This document shows positions 18,219 to 29,190 of a stretch of DNA of 64,000 nucleotides, in pieces (the first letter of the stretch is position 1; each line of letters begins with the position of its first letter). Both the position numbers and the translations under genes were made by a program. The stretch comes from Enterococcus phoeniculicola ATCC BAA-412 (lineage in GTDB: Bacteria > Bacillota > Bacilli > Lactobacillales > Enterococcaceae). The DNA lies in NCBI RefSeq assembly GCF_000407505.1, contig NZ_ASWE01000005.1, positions 1 to 64,000 on the forward strand. Reading direction: 5' to 3'. The notes under the pieces are model-generated. The model did no database searches. It was not told where the DNA came from and saw only the letters and a program-made list of their open reading frames with translations.

Positions 18219-19676
18219 TTAAAGAACTTTATTTAAATGATCTAACGCTTTTTCTTTTCCTAATAATTCGATCGTTTCTCCTAATTCAGGACCATGCATT
18301 TGTCCTGAAACAGCAACACGAATTGGCATAAAGAGATTTTTCCCTTTCACGCCTGTTTCTTTTTGAACCGCTTTGATGGCCGCTTTAATGCTTGGTACAT
18401 CCACAACTTCTAGTGCTTCAAGCTGAGCTTTGAATGCTGCTAAAACAGTCGGCACGGTTTCTCCTGCCAATACTTCTTTTGCTGCTTCATCCAACACAGG
18501 ATGTTCAATGAAGAATAGATTAGAGACATCGACGATTTCTGCTGCATAGCTCATTTGAGGTTGATACAAGCTGACAACTTTTTTCAACCATTCTAATTTT
18601 TCAGGTGTTAGCTCTTTTTCAATTCGTCCATCTGCTGCAAGATAAGGAATACACATGTCTGTTAAAACATCTAAATCCATTTCTTTGATGTAATGATTGT
18701 TTACCCACTCTAATTTTTTCGCATCAAATGCAGCAGGTGATTTGCTTAATCGACTTGGATCAAACATTTTAATCAATTCTTCTTGATTGAAGAGTTCTTC
18801 TTCTCCCACTGGTGACCAGCCTAATAGAGAAATAAAGTTAAACATTGCTTCTGGTAAATACCCCAGTTCGCGATACTGTTCAATAAATTGAAGAATAGAC
18901 TCATCGCGTTTACTTAATTTTTTCCCAGTTTCTGTATTAATAATTAACGTCATATGACCAAACACAGGCGGTGTCCAACCAAATGCTTCATAGACCATCA
19001 ATTGTTTTGGCGTATTGGCAATGTGGTCGTCTCCACGCAATACGTGTGTAATTTTCATCATGTGATCATCTACTGCTACGGCAAAGTTATACGTTGGCAT
19101 GCCATCACGTTTTTGGATAACAAAATCGCCGCCGACATTATCTGATTCAAAAACAATTTCTCCTTTGACCATATCATTAAATGTAAATGAAGAGTTTCTA
19201 GGAACACGGAAACGAATCACTGGCTCTAATCCTTGTGCTTCTTTTTCTGCTTGTTCTGAAGGTGTTAGGTTGGCACATTTTCCAGCATAGTGGGGCATTT
19301 CTCCACGTGCACGCTGCGCATCTCTTTCTGCTTCAAGCTCTTCTTCTGTACAATAGCATTTGTAAGCATGGTTGCTCGCTAACAACTGATCAATTAGCGG
19401 TTGATAAATTTCTTTTCTTTCTGATTGACGGTAAGGACCATATTCCCCAGGATTTTCTGGTGATTCATCCCAATCCATTCCTAACCAAGCTAAGTTTTCT
19501 AGTTGGCTTTTTTCGCCATCTTCAATATTTCTTTTTTGGTCAGTATCCTCGATACGGATAATGAAATCTCCATCATTGTGACGGGCAAATAGATAGTTGA
19601 ATAATGCTGTTCGCGCATTTCCAATGTGTAAATGACCGGTTGGACTTGGTGCATAACGTACACGTACTTTCGTCAT
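18219..19676 (-). CDS. gltX: Glutamyl-tRNA synthetase
   Basis: Charges tRNA-Glu; in Firmicutes that lack GlnRS it also mischarges tRNA-Gln for amidation by GatCAB. Class I motifs HIGN (residues 17-20) and KLSKR (in [11 protein letters not shown]) are present, along with the Arg-Tyr-Ala-Pro-Ser-Pro-Thr-Gly start. The 485 residues are standard. GAGGAAG lies before the ATG, and TTGACA with a weak -10 (TAAAGAT) can be seen upstream. It leads the conserved block that continues with cysE after the T-box. Confidence 0.98.
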   Translation of the reverse strand: MTKVRVRYAPSPTGHLHIGNARTALFNYLFARHNDGDFIIRIEDTDQKRNIEDGEKSQLENLAWLGMDWDESPENPGEYGPYRQSERKEIYQPLIDQLLASNHAYKCYCTEEELEAERDAQRARGEMPHYAGKCANLTPSEQAEKEAQGLEPVIRFRVPRNSSFTFNDMVKGEIVFESDNVGGDFVIQKRDGMPTYNFAVAVDDHMMKITHVLRGDDHIANTPKQLMVYEAFGWTPPVFGHMTLIINTETGKKLSKRDESILQFIEQYRELGYLPEAMFNFISLLGWSPVGEEELFNQEELIKMFDPSRLSKSPAAFDAKKLEWVNNHYIKEMDLDVLTDMCIPYLAADGRIEKELTPEKLEWLKKVVSLYQPQMSYAAEIVDVSNLFFIEHPVLDEAAKEVLAGETVPTVLAAFKAQLEALEVVDVPSIKAAIKAVQKETGVKGKNLFMPIRVAVSGQMHGPELGETIELLGKEKALDHLNKVL

Positions 19677-19898
19677 AATTCTTCCTCTTTCCTTACTTTT
19701 CTCTAAGTATCTTTACAAAGAGAACGATAGATTCTTGTCAATAAAAACCTTTTCTTCCATTCAGATAGCAGTAAATAAAAATCGAGTTTTCTTTCCACTT
19801 ATTCTTGCATGTTTCTCATTGACTGTTCAGCTAAAATTGTACAATCAATACGCAAATTAGTAAAGCTAAGTCTCTGAACTTTTCCTTCCTAATGAAGA

Positions 19899-21038
19899 TT
19901 ATTTTTCTTTTTTGTTCGCAGACCCTTTTGCTCCGTCAATCCCCCGACCAGAATGTGCAGGCTTTGCAAAAATCATTCGACCTGCTGCCGTTTGAAGTGC
20001 GCTTGTTACCACTACTTGAATACGTTCATTCATATAGTGCTGCCCATCTTCAACCACAATCATTGTTCCGTCATCCAGATAAGCAACTCCTTGCTGTCGC
20101 TCAGTTCCGGCTTTCACTAATAAGACTTCCATCGTTTCTCCCGGAATCACTACAGGTTTGACTGCATTGGCTAACGCATTGATATTTAACACCGGAACAT
20201 TTTGAAACTCTGAAACTTTGTTCAAATTATAGTCATTAGTTACTACTACACCATCTAAAAGCTTCGCTAATTTGATGAGCTTACTGTCCACTTCTGTGAT
20301 GTCCTCAAAATCTCCGTCGTACATTTCAACAGTGATTCCCTCTTCTTTTTGTAAAGAATTTAGGATATCCAGTCCCCGACGACCACGTACACGCTTTAAG
20401 CTATCTCCTGAATCTGCGATATACTGCAGTTCATATAAAACAAAGTTTGGAATCAATATCACGCCCTCTAAAAATCCTGATTTCGCAATATCATAAATTC
20501 GTCCGTCAATAATGACGCTTGTATCTAAGATTTTATATTTGTGGAAATGATCCTCCACTTTTCTGTCTAGCAGTTGGCTTTCTGGTGCGCTGTCTGTCTT
20601 TTTTTGTTTAGGAGTGAAAATTTTCTTCCATTCTTCAATTCGTGTTGTCCCCATTCTAAAGCCTAAATAACCCAAGATAATCATTAGTAAAATAGGAACC
20701 ACGCTATTGATGAATGGTAGTTCTAAATTGTATAGGGGAGTAGAGAGTATCACTCCTAATGTTAAGCCAATGATGGCACCTACCGCACCAAACAACAGAT
20801 AAGTTAAACTTACCTCGCTTAATTTTGTTTCAATACGTCTTAGTCCTGTCACAATGTATTTTGCCAATAGTAAAGATAATAAAAAGAAAATAAGTGCACC
20901 AAGCAAGCTATTGACTAAATAATTGTTGAGCCAGTTATTATTGCTGTAACCTAACGCTTTCCAAGCCGTTGGTAAAAAAGAAATGCCTAAACTTGCGCCG
21001 GCAATGACCATTAACAATGTAATTACTCGTTTTTGCAT
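19899..21038 (-). CDS. PIN/TRAM-domain membrane protein, YacL family
   Basis: Four membrane segments occupy residues 1-125, followed by a PIN nuclease-like domain (KILDTSVIIDGRIYDIAKSG ... GVVVTNDYNLNKV, with conserved acidic residues) and a C-terminal TRAM RNA-binding domain (about 290-355). Conserved upstream of gltX and downstream of radA in Firmicutes. I chose the ATG at 21038 because GGAGGG stands 7 bases before it; the ATG at 21044 touches that site. Exact biochemical role unknown; membrane-bound RNase or RNA-binding activity is inferred. Confidence 0.92.
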   Translation of the reverse strand: MQKRVITLLMVIAGASLGISFLPTAWKALGYSNNNWLNNYLVNSLLGALIFFLLSLLLAKYIVTGLRRIETKLSEVSLTYLLFGAVGAIIGLTLGVILSTPLYNLELPFINSVVPILLMIILGYLGFRMGTTRIEEWKKIFTPKQKKTDSAPESQLLDRKVEDHFHKYKILDTSVIIDGRIYDIAKSGFLEGVILIPNFVLYELQYIADSGDSLKRVRGRRGLDILNSLQKEEGITVEMYDGDFEDITEVDSKLIKLAKLLDGVVVTNDYNLNKVSEFQNVPVLNINALANAVKPVVIPGETMEVLLVKAGTERQQGVAYLDDGTMIVVEDGQHYMNERIQVVVTSALQTAAGRMIFAKPAHSGRGIDGAKGSANKKEK

Positions 21039-21112
21039 ATTCATCCCTCCAGTTTATTTTTTATTGTATACGAAAACGCTCAATGAGTCTTTTTTCTATA
21101 GAAAGAATCAGA

Positions 21113-21207
21113 GGTTGGGACAGGATTTTCTTCTATTCCCAACCTACTAGTTAGATTTTAGAAGGTCTGGAGTAACTAATAACAGGTATGTCTCCGACTC
21201 TTCAACT
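21113..21207. repeat. Intergenic repeat module E between radA and yacL
   Basis: Begins with a hairpin GGTTGGGA / TTCCCAACC (21113-21144), followed by ATTTTAGAAGGTCTGGAGTAACTA (read in short pieces) and GGTATGTCTCCGACTCTT. The reverse complement of copy A (7358-7425) carries the same succession: CCAACCT, ATTTTAGAAGTTCTGG, AGTAACTA, GTTATGTCCCAGACTTTT. It therefore seems to be a partial copy of the same element family. Confidence 0.6.
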
Positions 21208-21234
21208 GATTCATTTTACATTTTGTCTATTTCT

Positions 21235-22614
21235 TTAATTTGAAGCGCCAAAAACTTTTCTAAGGGTTTCTCCTATCGTTGCGACACCCACAACTTCAAT
21301 TCCTTTAGGAGGCTCCCAACCGCTTAAATTATTTTTGGGCAGATAGACTTTTGTAAAGCCTAGCTTTTGAACTTCACGTACTCGTTGTTCAATGTGGCTT
21401 ACCCGACGAATTTCTCCTGTCAGTCCAATCTCGCCAATAAAACATTCGGTCGTTTTGGTTCCTTTTTCCCGATAGCTTGAGGCGATACTTACCGCCACCG
21501 CCAAATCAATTGCTGGTTCATTAAGCTTTACGCCACCTGCTGCTTTTAAATAAGCATCCTGATTTTGCAACAGCAACCCTGCTCGCTTTTCAAGAACTGC
21601 CATGATTAACGAAACTCGATTAAAATCTAAGCCAGTCGTCGTTCGTTTCGCATTTCCAAACATGGTAGGAGTAACCAGTGCCTGAACTTCCACCAAGATA
21701 GGACGGCTTCCTTCCATCGCAACCACAATAGCAGAACCCGTTGCTCCTGCTAGACGCTCTTCTAAAAAGACTTGTGAAGGGTTCGCCACTTCGACTAGCC
21801 CTTGCTCGCGCATTTCAAAAATTCCAATTTCATTGGTGGAACCAAATCGGTTTTTGACTGCCCGCAAAATTCGAAAGCTGTGATGCTTTTCTCCTTCAAA
21901 ATATAAAACAGTATCAACCATATGCTCTAACATCCGAGGACCTGCAATGGAGCCTTCTTTTGTAACATGTCCCACAATAAAAATGGCAATACCATTTGTT
22001 TTTGCAAGCTTTAAAAGTTCTGCGGTTGTCTCACGAACCTGACTAACACTCCCCGCAACGCTTGTAATATCTGGCTGCGTCATGGTTTGAATGGAGTCAA
22101 TAATGACATAATCAGGCGCCATATTCTCGATTGCCCTGCTAATTTCATGCATATCTGTCTCTGCATACAAATAAAATTCATTATCAATCGCACCCAGACG
22201 CTCTGCACGCATCTTGATTTGATCCGCACTTTCTTCTCCTGATACATACAGGACTTTCCCACCTGTGGCTGCTAATTGCTGTGACACTTGTAAAAGTAAG
22301 GTTGATTTCCCAATTCCGGGATCCCCACCAATTAAAACAAGTGAGCCTGGAACAACTCCGCCGCCTAACACACGATTTAATTCAGAAAGCTTTGTTTTTA
22401 CTCTAGGTTCCTTCTTAGGAATAACATCAGTCAGCTTTGTTGGCTGTGCTTTTTGTCCTGTTATACTTGTACGCACTCGGCGATCGGTTGTATCTTGAAT
22501 AATCTCTTCTACCATGGAGTTCCATTGCCCACAGTTTGGACATCGTCCTAAATATTTTGGTGATACATACCCACAAGATTGACAAACGAATTGTGCTTTT
22601 GCTTTTTTAGCCAT
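21235..22614 (-). CDS. radA: DNA repair protein RadA
   Basis: RecA-like hexameric helicase that extends D-loops during recombination and transformation. An N-terminal zinc finger has Cys11, Cys14, Cys25, Cys28 (CQSCGYVS...CPNCGQW). Walker A is [10 protein letters not shown], the RadA-specific KNRFGST motif is present, and the C-terminal part is a Lon-like domain ([16 protein letters not shown]). Start taken at the ATG at 22614, 8 bases after GGTGAGGAG; a GTG at 22629 lies on that site. 459 residues, usual length. The radA-yacL-gltX order is conserved in Firmicutes. Confidence 0.97.
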   Translation of the reverse strand: MAKKAKAQFVCQSCGYVSPKYLGRCPNCGQWNSMVEEIIQDTTDRRVRTSITGQKAQPTKLTDVIPKKEPRVKTKLSELNRVLGGGVVPGSLVLIGGDPGIGKSTLLLQVSQQLAATGGKVLYVSGEESADQIKMRAERLGAIDNEFYLYAETDMHEISRAIENMAPDYVIIDSIQTMTQPDITSVAGSVSQVRETTAELLKLAKTNGIAIFIVGHVTKEGSIAGPRMLEHMVDTVLYFEGEKHHSFRILRAVKNRFGSTNEIGIFEMREQGLVEVANPSQVFLEERLAGATGSAIVVAMEGSRPILVEVQALVTPTMFGNAKRTTTGLDFNRVSLIMAVLEKRAGLLLQNQDAYLKAAGGVKLNEPAIDLAVAVSIASSYREKGTKTTECFIGEIGLTGEIRRVSHIEQRVREVQKLGFTKVYLPKNNLSGWEPPKGIEVVGVATIGETLRKVFGASN

Positions 22615-22694
22615 CTCTCGTCTCCTCACCTTTTGGATGTCTCTTTATTCTATCATATTCTTACTATAAATTACGCTTTAAACCCATTTTCTTC

Positions 22695-23222
22695 TTATTT
22701 ATTTGATGAACCAAAGCCACCTGTCCGAACGTTTCCAGATACATCTTGATCTGCTTTTAAAAACGGCAGGAAAATCCCTTGTCCAATTCGTTCTCCCTTT
22801 TTAATTTGAACATCTCTGAGACCAAAATTAGTAAATTGAAACATAATGTGTCCTTCATTATCTGGATTATTGTAATAGTCGCTGTCAATCACGCCTACCC
22901 CATTTGATAAAATTAAAAAACGTTTCAATGGATTACTTGAACGATTGGCTAACTGTAAATACTCCTCGTCTCCCATATAAGACTTAATTCCAGTTGGAAC
23001 TAATACTGGTTTCAGCTTCTTTTCTTCTTGGGTAATAGATTGTTCGTCTTTTCCCAAAAGTGTTTTTAATCCTTCAAAAATTCCCGACTTCCATATACTT
23101 GGGATCGTCACATCACTTGCTGCTTCAAAGTCATAGCCAGCCGCATGTTTTGTTGCTCTTTGTGGTAAATTTAACCCTTTATCTTCAAATGTAGAAACAA
23201 TCTCAAATCCTCTTTTTCTCAT
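22695..23222 (-). CDS. dut: dUTP diphosphatase (trimeric dUTPase)
   Basis: Hydrolyses dUTP to dUMP, keeping uracil out of DNA and supplying dTMP synthesis. The five family motifs are visible: AGYDFEAA (1), NRSS (2), GVGVIDSDY (3), the GERIGQGIF region (4), and GGFGSS at the C-terminus (5). At 175 residues it is about 30 longer than E. coli Dut because of an insertion between motifs 1 and 2 (about residues 45-85), common in related Gram-positives. AGGAGGG precedes the ATG. Divergent from serC, upstream of radA. Confidence 0.95.
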   Translation of the reverse strand: MRKRGFEIVSTFEDKGLNLPQRATKHAAGYDFEAASDVTIPSIWKSGIFEGLKTLLGKDEQSITQEEKKLKPVLVPTGIKSYMGDEEYLQLANRSSNPLKRFLILSNGVGVIDSDYYNNPDNEGHIMFQFTNFGLRDVQIKKGERIGQGIFLPFLKADQDVSGNVRTGGFGSSNK

Positions 23223-23456
23223 TAATGTCCCTCCTAATTTCTCTTAAAATTATTTTAACATAGAGAGGTTACATTTCTAACTGCCTTAAGTAAATATTCA
23301 GTAAGTTTTCTTTTTTAAGACAAAATTTCCTCATTCTCTCTCTTTTTCTCGAGGAAAATTAGACTGTTATCATCTAACGCTTTCTGTTATAATTGTTTTC
23401 ACATTTATTTTTATTCAATTTTAATTGAATAATGACAAAAAAGGAGAGATAGATGT

Positions 23457-24545
23457 ATGAAAACTGTGTATAATTTTTCTGCCGGTCCCGCCGTTTTACC
23501 TAAACCTGTATTGGAAAAAGCAAAATCCGAACTTTTGAATTACCAAAACAGCGGAATGTCCGTTATGGAACTGAGTCATCGCTCCTCCTTATTTGAATCA
23601 ATTATTCAAGATGCTGAGCAATTGTTAAGAGAGCTTATGCAAATTCCAAACAATTATCGCGTGCTATTTTTACAAGGAGGGGCAAGCCTTCAGTTTACAA
23701 TGATACCATTAAATCTCGCACAAAATAAAAAAGCACAATATATAAACACAGGAACTTGGTCAAAAAAAGCAATTTCTGAAGCGAAGAAACTATCAAACGT
23801 CACTGTTGAAGTGATTGCCAGCAGTGAAGAAAAAAATTTCACTTATATTCCGGAAGTTACTGAAGAGATGATTGATCCAGATGCTGCCTATGTTCATATC
23901 ACAACAAACAATACAATTGAAGGAACTGCCTTTACAACCCTGCCTAAAACAGGAAAGGTTCCTTTGGTCGCAGATATGTCTTCAAATATCCTAGCTAATG
24001 AATACAATGTCGAAGATTTTGGCGTCATTTATGCCGGGGCTCAAAAAAATATTGGTCCTGCAGGATTGACCGTTGTCATCATTCGAGAAGATTTACTAGG
24101 TCTTTCAGAAGTTCCAAGCGCCATGCTTGATTACAAAATCCAAGCAGAGAGTCATTCTCTTTATAACACGCCTCCGACATTTTCTATCTATATGGCAAAG
24201 CTTGTTTTTGAATGGATAAAAGAACAGGGAGCAGCTGCAGGAATGTTCAAACAAGATCAAGAAAAAGCTGCACTTCTTTATCAAGCGCTTGAGCGTTCTT
24301 CTCTGTTTTCAAGTCCTGTCAATCCCGCTAATCGCTCGCTAACCAATATTCCATTCATCACAGGAAATGAGACTTTGGATAAAAAATTCATTGCCGAAGC
24401 TACAGAAATGGGCTTAGAAAATTTAAAAGGACATCGTTTAGTTGGCGGGATGCGTGCCAGTCTATATAATGCATTTCCAATAGCAGGTGTCCACGCGCTC
24501 ATTGATTTCATGCAAGCCTTTGAAAAAGAAAATGGAGGAAACTAA
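23457..24545 (+). CDS. serC: Phosphoserine aminotransferase
   Basis: Pyridoxal-phosphate enzyme converting 3-phosphohydroxypyruvate and glutamate to 3-phosphoserine and 2-oxoglutarate. The family start [10 protein letters not shown] is at residue 6; the PLP lysine is K197 in [12 protein letters not shown]; the terminal region [12 protein letters not shown] is typical. 362 residues, standard. The ATG at 23457 is 9 bases after AAGGAGAG. First gene of serC-serA-DUF1015. Confidence 0.98.
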   Translation: MKTVYNFSAGPAVLPKPVLEKAKSELLNYQNSGMSVMELSHRSSLFESIIQDAEQLLRELMQIPNNYRVLFLQGGASLQFTMIPLNLAQNKKAQYINTGTWSKKAISEAKKLSNVTVEVIASSEEKNFTYIPEVTEEMIDPDAAYVHITTNNTIEGTAFTTLPKTGKVPLVADMSSNILANEYNVEDFGVIYAGAQKNIGPAGLTVVIIREDLLGLSEVPSAMLDYKIQAESHSLYNTPPTFSIYMAKLVFEWIKEQGAAAGMFKQDQEKAALLYQALERSSLFSSPVNPANRSLTNIPFITGNETLDKKFIAEATEMGLENLKGHRLVGGMRASLYNAFPIAGVHALIDFMQAFEKENGGN

Positions 24546-24549
24546 CATC

Positions 24550-25737
24550 ATGTATGATATTAAAACGTTTAATGAAATTGCCCCTGAAGGTTTAAATCGT
24601 TTTCCATCAGATGCATTTACTATGAATCAAACAGAGACCCCAGCAGGAATAATCCTGAGAAGCCAAAATTTACATTCATACGACTTTCCAACCTCAGTTT
24701 TAGCTGTTGCTCGTGCAGGTGCGGGAACCAATAATATTCCTGTAAAAGAATGTGCAGAAAAAGGAATCGTCGTATTTAACACACCCGGTGCAAATGCAAA
24801 TGCTGTAAAGGAACTTGTACTAGCGAGTCTTTTGGTTTCTGTTCGCCCTCTTGTTCAAGGTGCTCAATGGGTACAAACACTTACTGGTGATGATGTAGAA
24901 GAACAAGCAGAGGCAAACAAAAAACAATTTGCCGGCCATGAGCTTGAAGGTAAACATCTGGGCGTTGTCGGCTTAGGCGCTATTGGTGCCATGGTTGCAA
25001 ATGATGCCTATCGTTTAGGTATGGAGGTCACAGGGTACGATCCTTTTGTTTCTGTTGATACTGCATGGAGTATTTCACGACGTGTGAATCGCGCAAATTC
25101 GTTAGAGGAAATTTTTGCAAACTGTGATTTCATTTCTATCCATATTCCATTAAATGAAGAGACTCGTCATTTAATAAGTACGCAAGAATTACAGAAAATG
25201 AAAAAAAATGCCGTTCTTTTAAACTTTGCCCGTGGAGAGCTAGTAGATACATCTGCTGTTTTAGAAGCAGTAAACACTGGAGAAATCGCAAGCTATGTCA
25301 CTGATTTTGCTGATGAACGTTTGCTTCATAATGATAACATCTTAGTTTTGCCCCACTTAGGTGCATCTACAGAAGAGGCAGAAATTAATTGTGCAAAAAT
25401 GGCTGCACGAACCTTGAAAAAATTCCTTGAAACAGGAGAAATTAAGCGTTCGGTCAATTTTCCAACAGTAGAGATGTCTTTTAACTCTCCCTATCGATTT
25501 ACTATTATTCATAAGAATGTTCCAAACATGCTTGGTCTCATTTCTTCAGGGATTGCCAACTTAGGGATTAATATTGATACAATGATTAATAAAAGCCGAG
25601 ATGATTATGCCTATACGCTCATTGACATTGCGGAAACCGATGAAAAAAAGATTGCGTCTGTTGCTGAAAAAATTCAAGATTCTGATAAAATCATCCATGT
25701 ACGTACAATTAAAAATCAGGAAGGGGTGCATTATTAA
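24550..25737 (+). CDS. serA: 3-phosphoglycerate dehydrogenase with ACT domain
   Basis: Oxidises 3-phosphoglycerate to 3-phosphohydroxypyruvate with NAD, the first step of serine synthesis. The D-isomer 2-hydroxyacid dehydrogenase fold has the Rossmann motif GVVGLGAIGAMV, catalytic Arg in NFARGELVD, Glu in the DERLLHN region and His in LPHLGAST. Residues about 320-395 form an ACT domain (YRFTIIHKNVPNMLGLISS), which usually gives serine feedback inhibition. The ATG at 24550 (MYDIKTFNE) follows GGAGGA; a longer frame overlapping serC is not needed. 395 residues. Two bases separate serC's stop and this unit's leader. Confidence 0.97.
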   Translation: MYDIKTFNEIAPEGLNRFPSDAFTMNQTETPAGIILRSQNLHSYDFPTSVLAVARAGAGTNNIPVKECAEKGIVVFNTPGANANAVKELVLASLLVSVRPLVQGAQWVQTLTGDDVEEQAEANKKQFAGHELEGKHLGVVGLGAIGAMVANDAYRLGMEVTGYDPFVSVDTAWSISRRVNRANSLEEIFANCDFISIHIPLNEETRHLISTQELQKMKKNAVLLNFARGELVDTSAVLEAVNTGEIASYVTDFADERLLHNDNILVLPHLGASTEEAEINCAKMAARTLKKFLETGEIKRSVNFPTVEMSFNSPYRFTIIHKNVPNMLGLISSGIANLGINIDTMINKSRDDYAYTLIDIAETDEKKIASVAEKIQDSDKIIHVRTIKNQEGVHY

Positions 25738-26981
25738 TGGTTGTTGTTCGTCCATTTAACGCCATCCGCCCTAATGAAACATATGTCTCAAAAATAGCGA
25801 CACTTCCTTACGATGTATTAAATTCTAGTGAAGCAGCGACACTGGCAAAAGACAATCCTTACTCTTATCTTCATATTGATAAAGCGGAAATTGACCTGCC
25901 TAGTGACATTTCTGCTTACGATAAACGAGTGTACCAAAAAGCAGCGGAAAATTTATCTCTTTTTCTAAAAAAAGGCTGGCTTCAAAAAGAAGAACACCCA
26001 ATGCTCTACCTTTATCAGTTAACGATGAATGGAAGAAGTCAGACAGGGATTGTTGCCTGCACATCTATTCAAGACTATGAAGCAGGAAAAATAAAAAAAC
26101 ATGAATATACTCGTCCTGAAAAAGAAGTGGATCGCATCAACCACATCGATGCCTGTGATGCAAATACCAGTCCGATTTTTTTGACGTATCGAAAAGAAGA
26201 CACGATTCAAGCATTGATGGATCAGTGGAAAGCACAGCATCATCCACTTTATCACTTTACTAGCTTCCATGATGTCACTCATCAAGTATGGGGGATTGAT
26301 GACCCAGCAGTCATTCAAACTATTTCTCAAACTTTTGACACACAGGTTCCAGCTTTATATATTGCTGACGGTCATCATCGCACAGAATCTGCGGTAAAAG
26401 TTGGACAAAAAAGACATGAAGAATTTCCTGAAGCTGGTAAGGACGCTGCCTTCAACTTCTTTTTATCTGTTATTTTTCCAAAAGAAGATTTAGAAATACT
26501 CGATTATAACCGTGTATTAAAGGTCCCAATTCCTGAAAACTTCTTCCAACAATTAGAGAAATCATTTATTATAAAAAAAGTAGAGGAAGGAAAACCTGCT
26601 AAAGCGAAAACGTTTGGCCTGTATCTCAAAGGGGAATGGTATGCTCTTTTTGTAAAAGAAGCACTTATTCCAAATGATCCTGTTGAACAGCTGGATGTTT
26701 CTCTTTTACAAAAAATAGTCTTTGAATCTATTTTTTCAATCACGGACATTCGAAATGATCAACGAATTGACTTTGTTGGTGGTATTCGTGGAATGGGCGA
26801 GTTGGAAAATTTAGTGGACAGTGGTGAATGGACGCTAGCTTTTTCTGTCTTTCCAACTACAATGGATGACTTACTTTCTGTAGCAGATGCAGGACAGATT
26901 ATGCCGCCAAAATCAACTTGGTTTGAACCAAAGCTATTAAGTGGACTTTTTTTACACGACTTAGAAAGTAACAAAAAATAA
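25737..26981 (+). CDS. DUF1015 family protein in the serine operon
   Basis: A 414-residue cytoplasmic protein whose start codon overlaps the serA stop (TAATG), so it is translationally coupled to serine synthesis genes. Typical DUF1015 marks: RPFNAIRPNE at the start, KKHEYTRPEKEVDR near residue 121, and IADGHHRTESA with D211-G-H-H-R215. The last resembles the DGHHR-type signature of ParB/sulfiredoxin-fold enzymes such as archaeal free serine kinase; that similarity is my reading and untested. No serB-type phosphatase gene is next to it. Function is not established; a role in serine or phosphoserine metabolism is inferred from context. Confidence 0.9.
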   Translation: MVVVRPFNAIRPNETYVSKIATLPYDVLNSSEAATLAKDNPYSYLHIDKAEIDLPSDISAYDKRVYQKAAENLSLFLKKGWLQKEEHPMLYLYQLTMNGRSQTGIVACTSIQDYEAGKIKKHEYTRPEKEVDRINHIDACDANTSPIFLTYRKEDTIQALMDQWKAQHHPLYHFTSFHDVTHQVWGIDDPAVIQTISQTFDTQVPALYIADGHHRTESAVKVGQKRHEEFPEAGKDAAFNFFLSVIFPKEDLEILDYNRVLKVPIPENFFQQLEKSFIIKKVEEGKPAKAKTFGLYLKGEWYALFVKEALIPNDPVEQLDVSLLQKIVFESIFSITDIRNDQRIDFVGGIRGMGELENLVDSGEWTLAFSVFPTTMDDLLSVADAGQIMPPKSTWFEPKLLSGLFLHDLESNKK

Positions 26982-27042
26982 TAAATTGAGAGCTGGGTAC
27001 ATCATTTATCCCAGTTTCTTTTCTGTATAAAGAGGTGTATCT

Positions 27043-27846
27043 ATGCGAAAACAATTACAACAAGCCAATCGAATTGTCATTAAAGTTGGCACCAGTACAT
27101 TGATTTATCCAAATGGGAATATTAATCTAGCTGCGATTGATCAATTAGCTTTTGTTCTTACTGACTTAAGAAATCAGGGAAAAGAAGTCATCTTGGTTTC
27201 CTCGGGTGCTATCGGTGTAGGATTAAACAAAATGGGCCTTAGCATGCGCCCTGAAACGATTAGAGAGCAACAGGCAGTGGCTGCGGTGGGACAAGCGGAG
27301 CTTATGAACATCTATACACAACGTTTTTCTACCTATAGCCAACTTACTGGACAAATATTAATGACACGTGACGTCATCGAATTTCCAACCAGTCGATTAA
27401 ATGTAACCAACACTTTAGAACAGCTGTTAAAAATGAACATTATCCCGATTGTTAATGAAAATGACACCGTGGCAGTCGACGAGCTAGATCACCTAACCAA
27501 GTTTGGCGACAATGATCAGCTATCTGCTATTGTCGCTCAGCTTGTACAAGCCGATGTATTACTCATGCTTTCAGATATTGACGGCTTTTATTCTGATAAT
27601 CCATTAGTTAATAAACAAGCAAAATTATATTCACAAATTTCGACGATTGATGAGCAATTGATGCAGCAGGCTGGAGGTTCAGGCTCATCTTTTGGTACAG
27701 GAGGGATGCAAAGTAAGCTGAAAGCCGCAAAACGCATCTTGAATAATCACAGTATGATGGTCTTAGCCAATGGAAAACAGCCGAAAATTATTTTTGATAT
27801 TTTGTCAGGAAAAACGATTGGTACCTTATTTAAGGAGGAACCCTAA
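27043..27846 (+). CDS. proB: Glutamate 5-kinase
   Basis: Phosphorylates L-glutamate to gamma-glutamyl phosphate, the first step of proline synthesis and the feedback-controlled one. The amino-acid-kinase fold is visible: [56 protein letters not shown]. 267 residues: the short form, lacking the C-terminal PUA domain of E. coli ProB. AGAGGTG precedes the ATG; the stop overlaps the start of proA. Confidence 0.98.
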   Translation: MRKQLQQANRIVIKVGTSTLIYPNGNINLAAIDQLAFVLTDLRNQGKEVILVSSGAIGVGLNKMGLSMRPETIREQQAVAAVGQAELMNIYTQRFSTYSQLTGQILMTRDVIEFPTSRLNVTNTLEQLLKMNIIPIVNENDTVAVDELDHLTKFGDNDQLSAIVAQLVQADVLLMLSDIDGFYSDNPLVNKQAKLYSQISTIDEQLMQQAGGSGSSFGTGGMQSKLKAAKRILNNHSMMVLANGKQPKIIFDILSGKTIGTLFKEEP

Positions 27847-29090
27847 TGGACTTACAACAGCTAGGAAAACAAGCAAAAGATAGTGCCCACACTCTTGGGT
27901 TATTATCTACCCAAGAAAAAAATCATTTATTGAATGAAATGGCCATTGCACTAGAAAAAAATACGACTCGTCTATTAAAAGCAAATGCGTTAGATTTGGA
28001 AAATGCTGTTGAAAATGGAATCAGTGAAACCATGCAGGATCGTTTGCGTTTAACGAAAGAACGAATTACTGATATGGCAGACGGAATCCGCCAAGTCATT
28101 CAATTAGCTGATCCAATTGGTGAAGTAGAAAAAATGTGGAAAAATGAAGATGGACTGATGATTGGCCGACAAAAAGTACCGTTAGGCGTAATTGGCATTA
28201 TCTATGAATCACGTCCAAATGTGACCACAGATGCGGCAAGTCTCTGCTTTAAAACAGGAAATGCCGTGATTTTACGGGGTGGAAAAGAAGCTTTTCAATC
28301 CAATCAGCTTTTAGTTGATATTCTACAAAATGCTTTAAAAGAACATCATGGACCCGTGAATGCCATTCAATTTGTCAGCGATACCTCTCATGAAGTAGCA
28401 AATCAGATGATGCGTTTAACAGATTACTTAGATGTGCTTATTCCGCGCGGAGGAGCTGGATTGATTCGGCGAGTGAAGGAGAACGCAACGGTTCCAGTTA
28501 TTGAAACAGGCACAGGAAACAACCACATCTATGTGGACAAGGATGCCCAGCTACAGATGGCCGTTGATATTGTAGTCAATGCAAAAGCTTCACGTCCGTC
28601 GGTTTGTAATGCTGCAGAAACACTGCTGATTCATGAAGAAGTCGCTTCGCAGTTTCTCCCTTTCATAGAAAAAGCACTGCTTGACAAACAGGTACAGCTT
28701 CGCGGCGACCAACGAGCATGTGCATTCCTTACTGAAGCTATTCCTGCTACCGAAGAAGACTGGGAAACTGAGTTTTTGGACTACATTTTAGCCGTGAAAG
28801 TCGTTTCTTCCATTGAAGAAGCCATTGCTCACATCAATCGCTATAATACGAAGCATTCTGAAGCCATTATCACAGATAATTACTTCGCTTCTCAAAAATT
28901 TTTACAGGAAGTAGATGCCGCAGCTGTTTACGTAAATGCTTCTACCCGATTTACAGATGGTTTTGTGTTTGGATTCGGAGCGGAAATTGGTATCTCTACC
29001 CAAAAGCTGCATGCTCGTGGACCTATGGGACTTGAAGAACTGACCTCAACTAAATACATCATCTACGGAGAAGGACAGATTCGAGCGTAA
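27846..29090 (+). CDS. proA: Glutamate-5-semialdehyde dehydrogenase (gamma-glutamyl phosphate reductase)
   Basis: Reduces gamma-glutamyl phosphate with NADPH to glutamate semialdehyde, which cyclises to pyrroline-5-carboxylate. Aldehyde dehydrogenase-like; the catalytic cysteine lies in [15 protein letters not shown], and [23 protein letters not shown] and the C-terminal [15 protein letters not shown] are typical. 414 residues, standard. Overlaps proB by one base (TAATG) with AAGGAGG upstream. A strong terminator follows; proC is not in the window. Confidence 0.98.
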   Translation: MDLQQLGKQAKDSAHTLGLLSTQEKNHLLNEMAIALEKNTTRLLKANALDLENAVENGISETMQDRLRLTKERITDMADGIRQVIQLADPIGEVEKMWKNEDGLMIGRQKVPLGVIGIIYESRPNVTTDAASLCFKTGNAVILRGGKEAFQSNQLLVDILQNALKEHHGPVNAIQFVSDTSHEVANQMMRLTDYLDVLIPRGGAGLIRRVKENATVPVIETGTGNNHIYVDKDAQLQMAVDIVVNAKASRPSVCNAAETLLIHEEVASQFLPFIEKALLDKQVQLRGDQRACAFLTEAIPATEEDWETEFLDYILAVKVVSSIEEAIAHINRYNTKHSEAIITDNYFASQKFLQEVDAAAVYVNASTRFTDGFVFGFGAEIGISTQKLHARGPMGLEELTSTKYIIYGEGQIRA

Positions 29091-29190
29091 GATTGGGTAA
29101 AGTGCTGCTTTTATGTACTTTTAGGAGAGTTGAATATAACAATTACACTTATATCCCAGACTCATCTCCTCTTCGTTTTACACTACTGAA

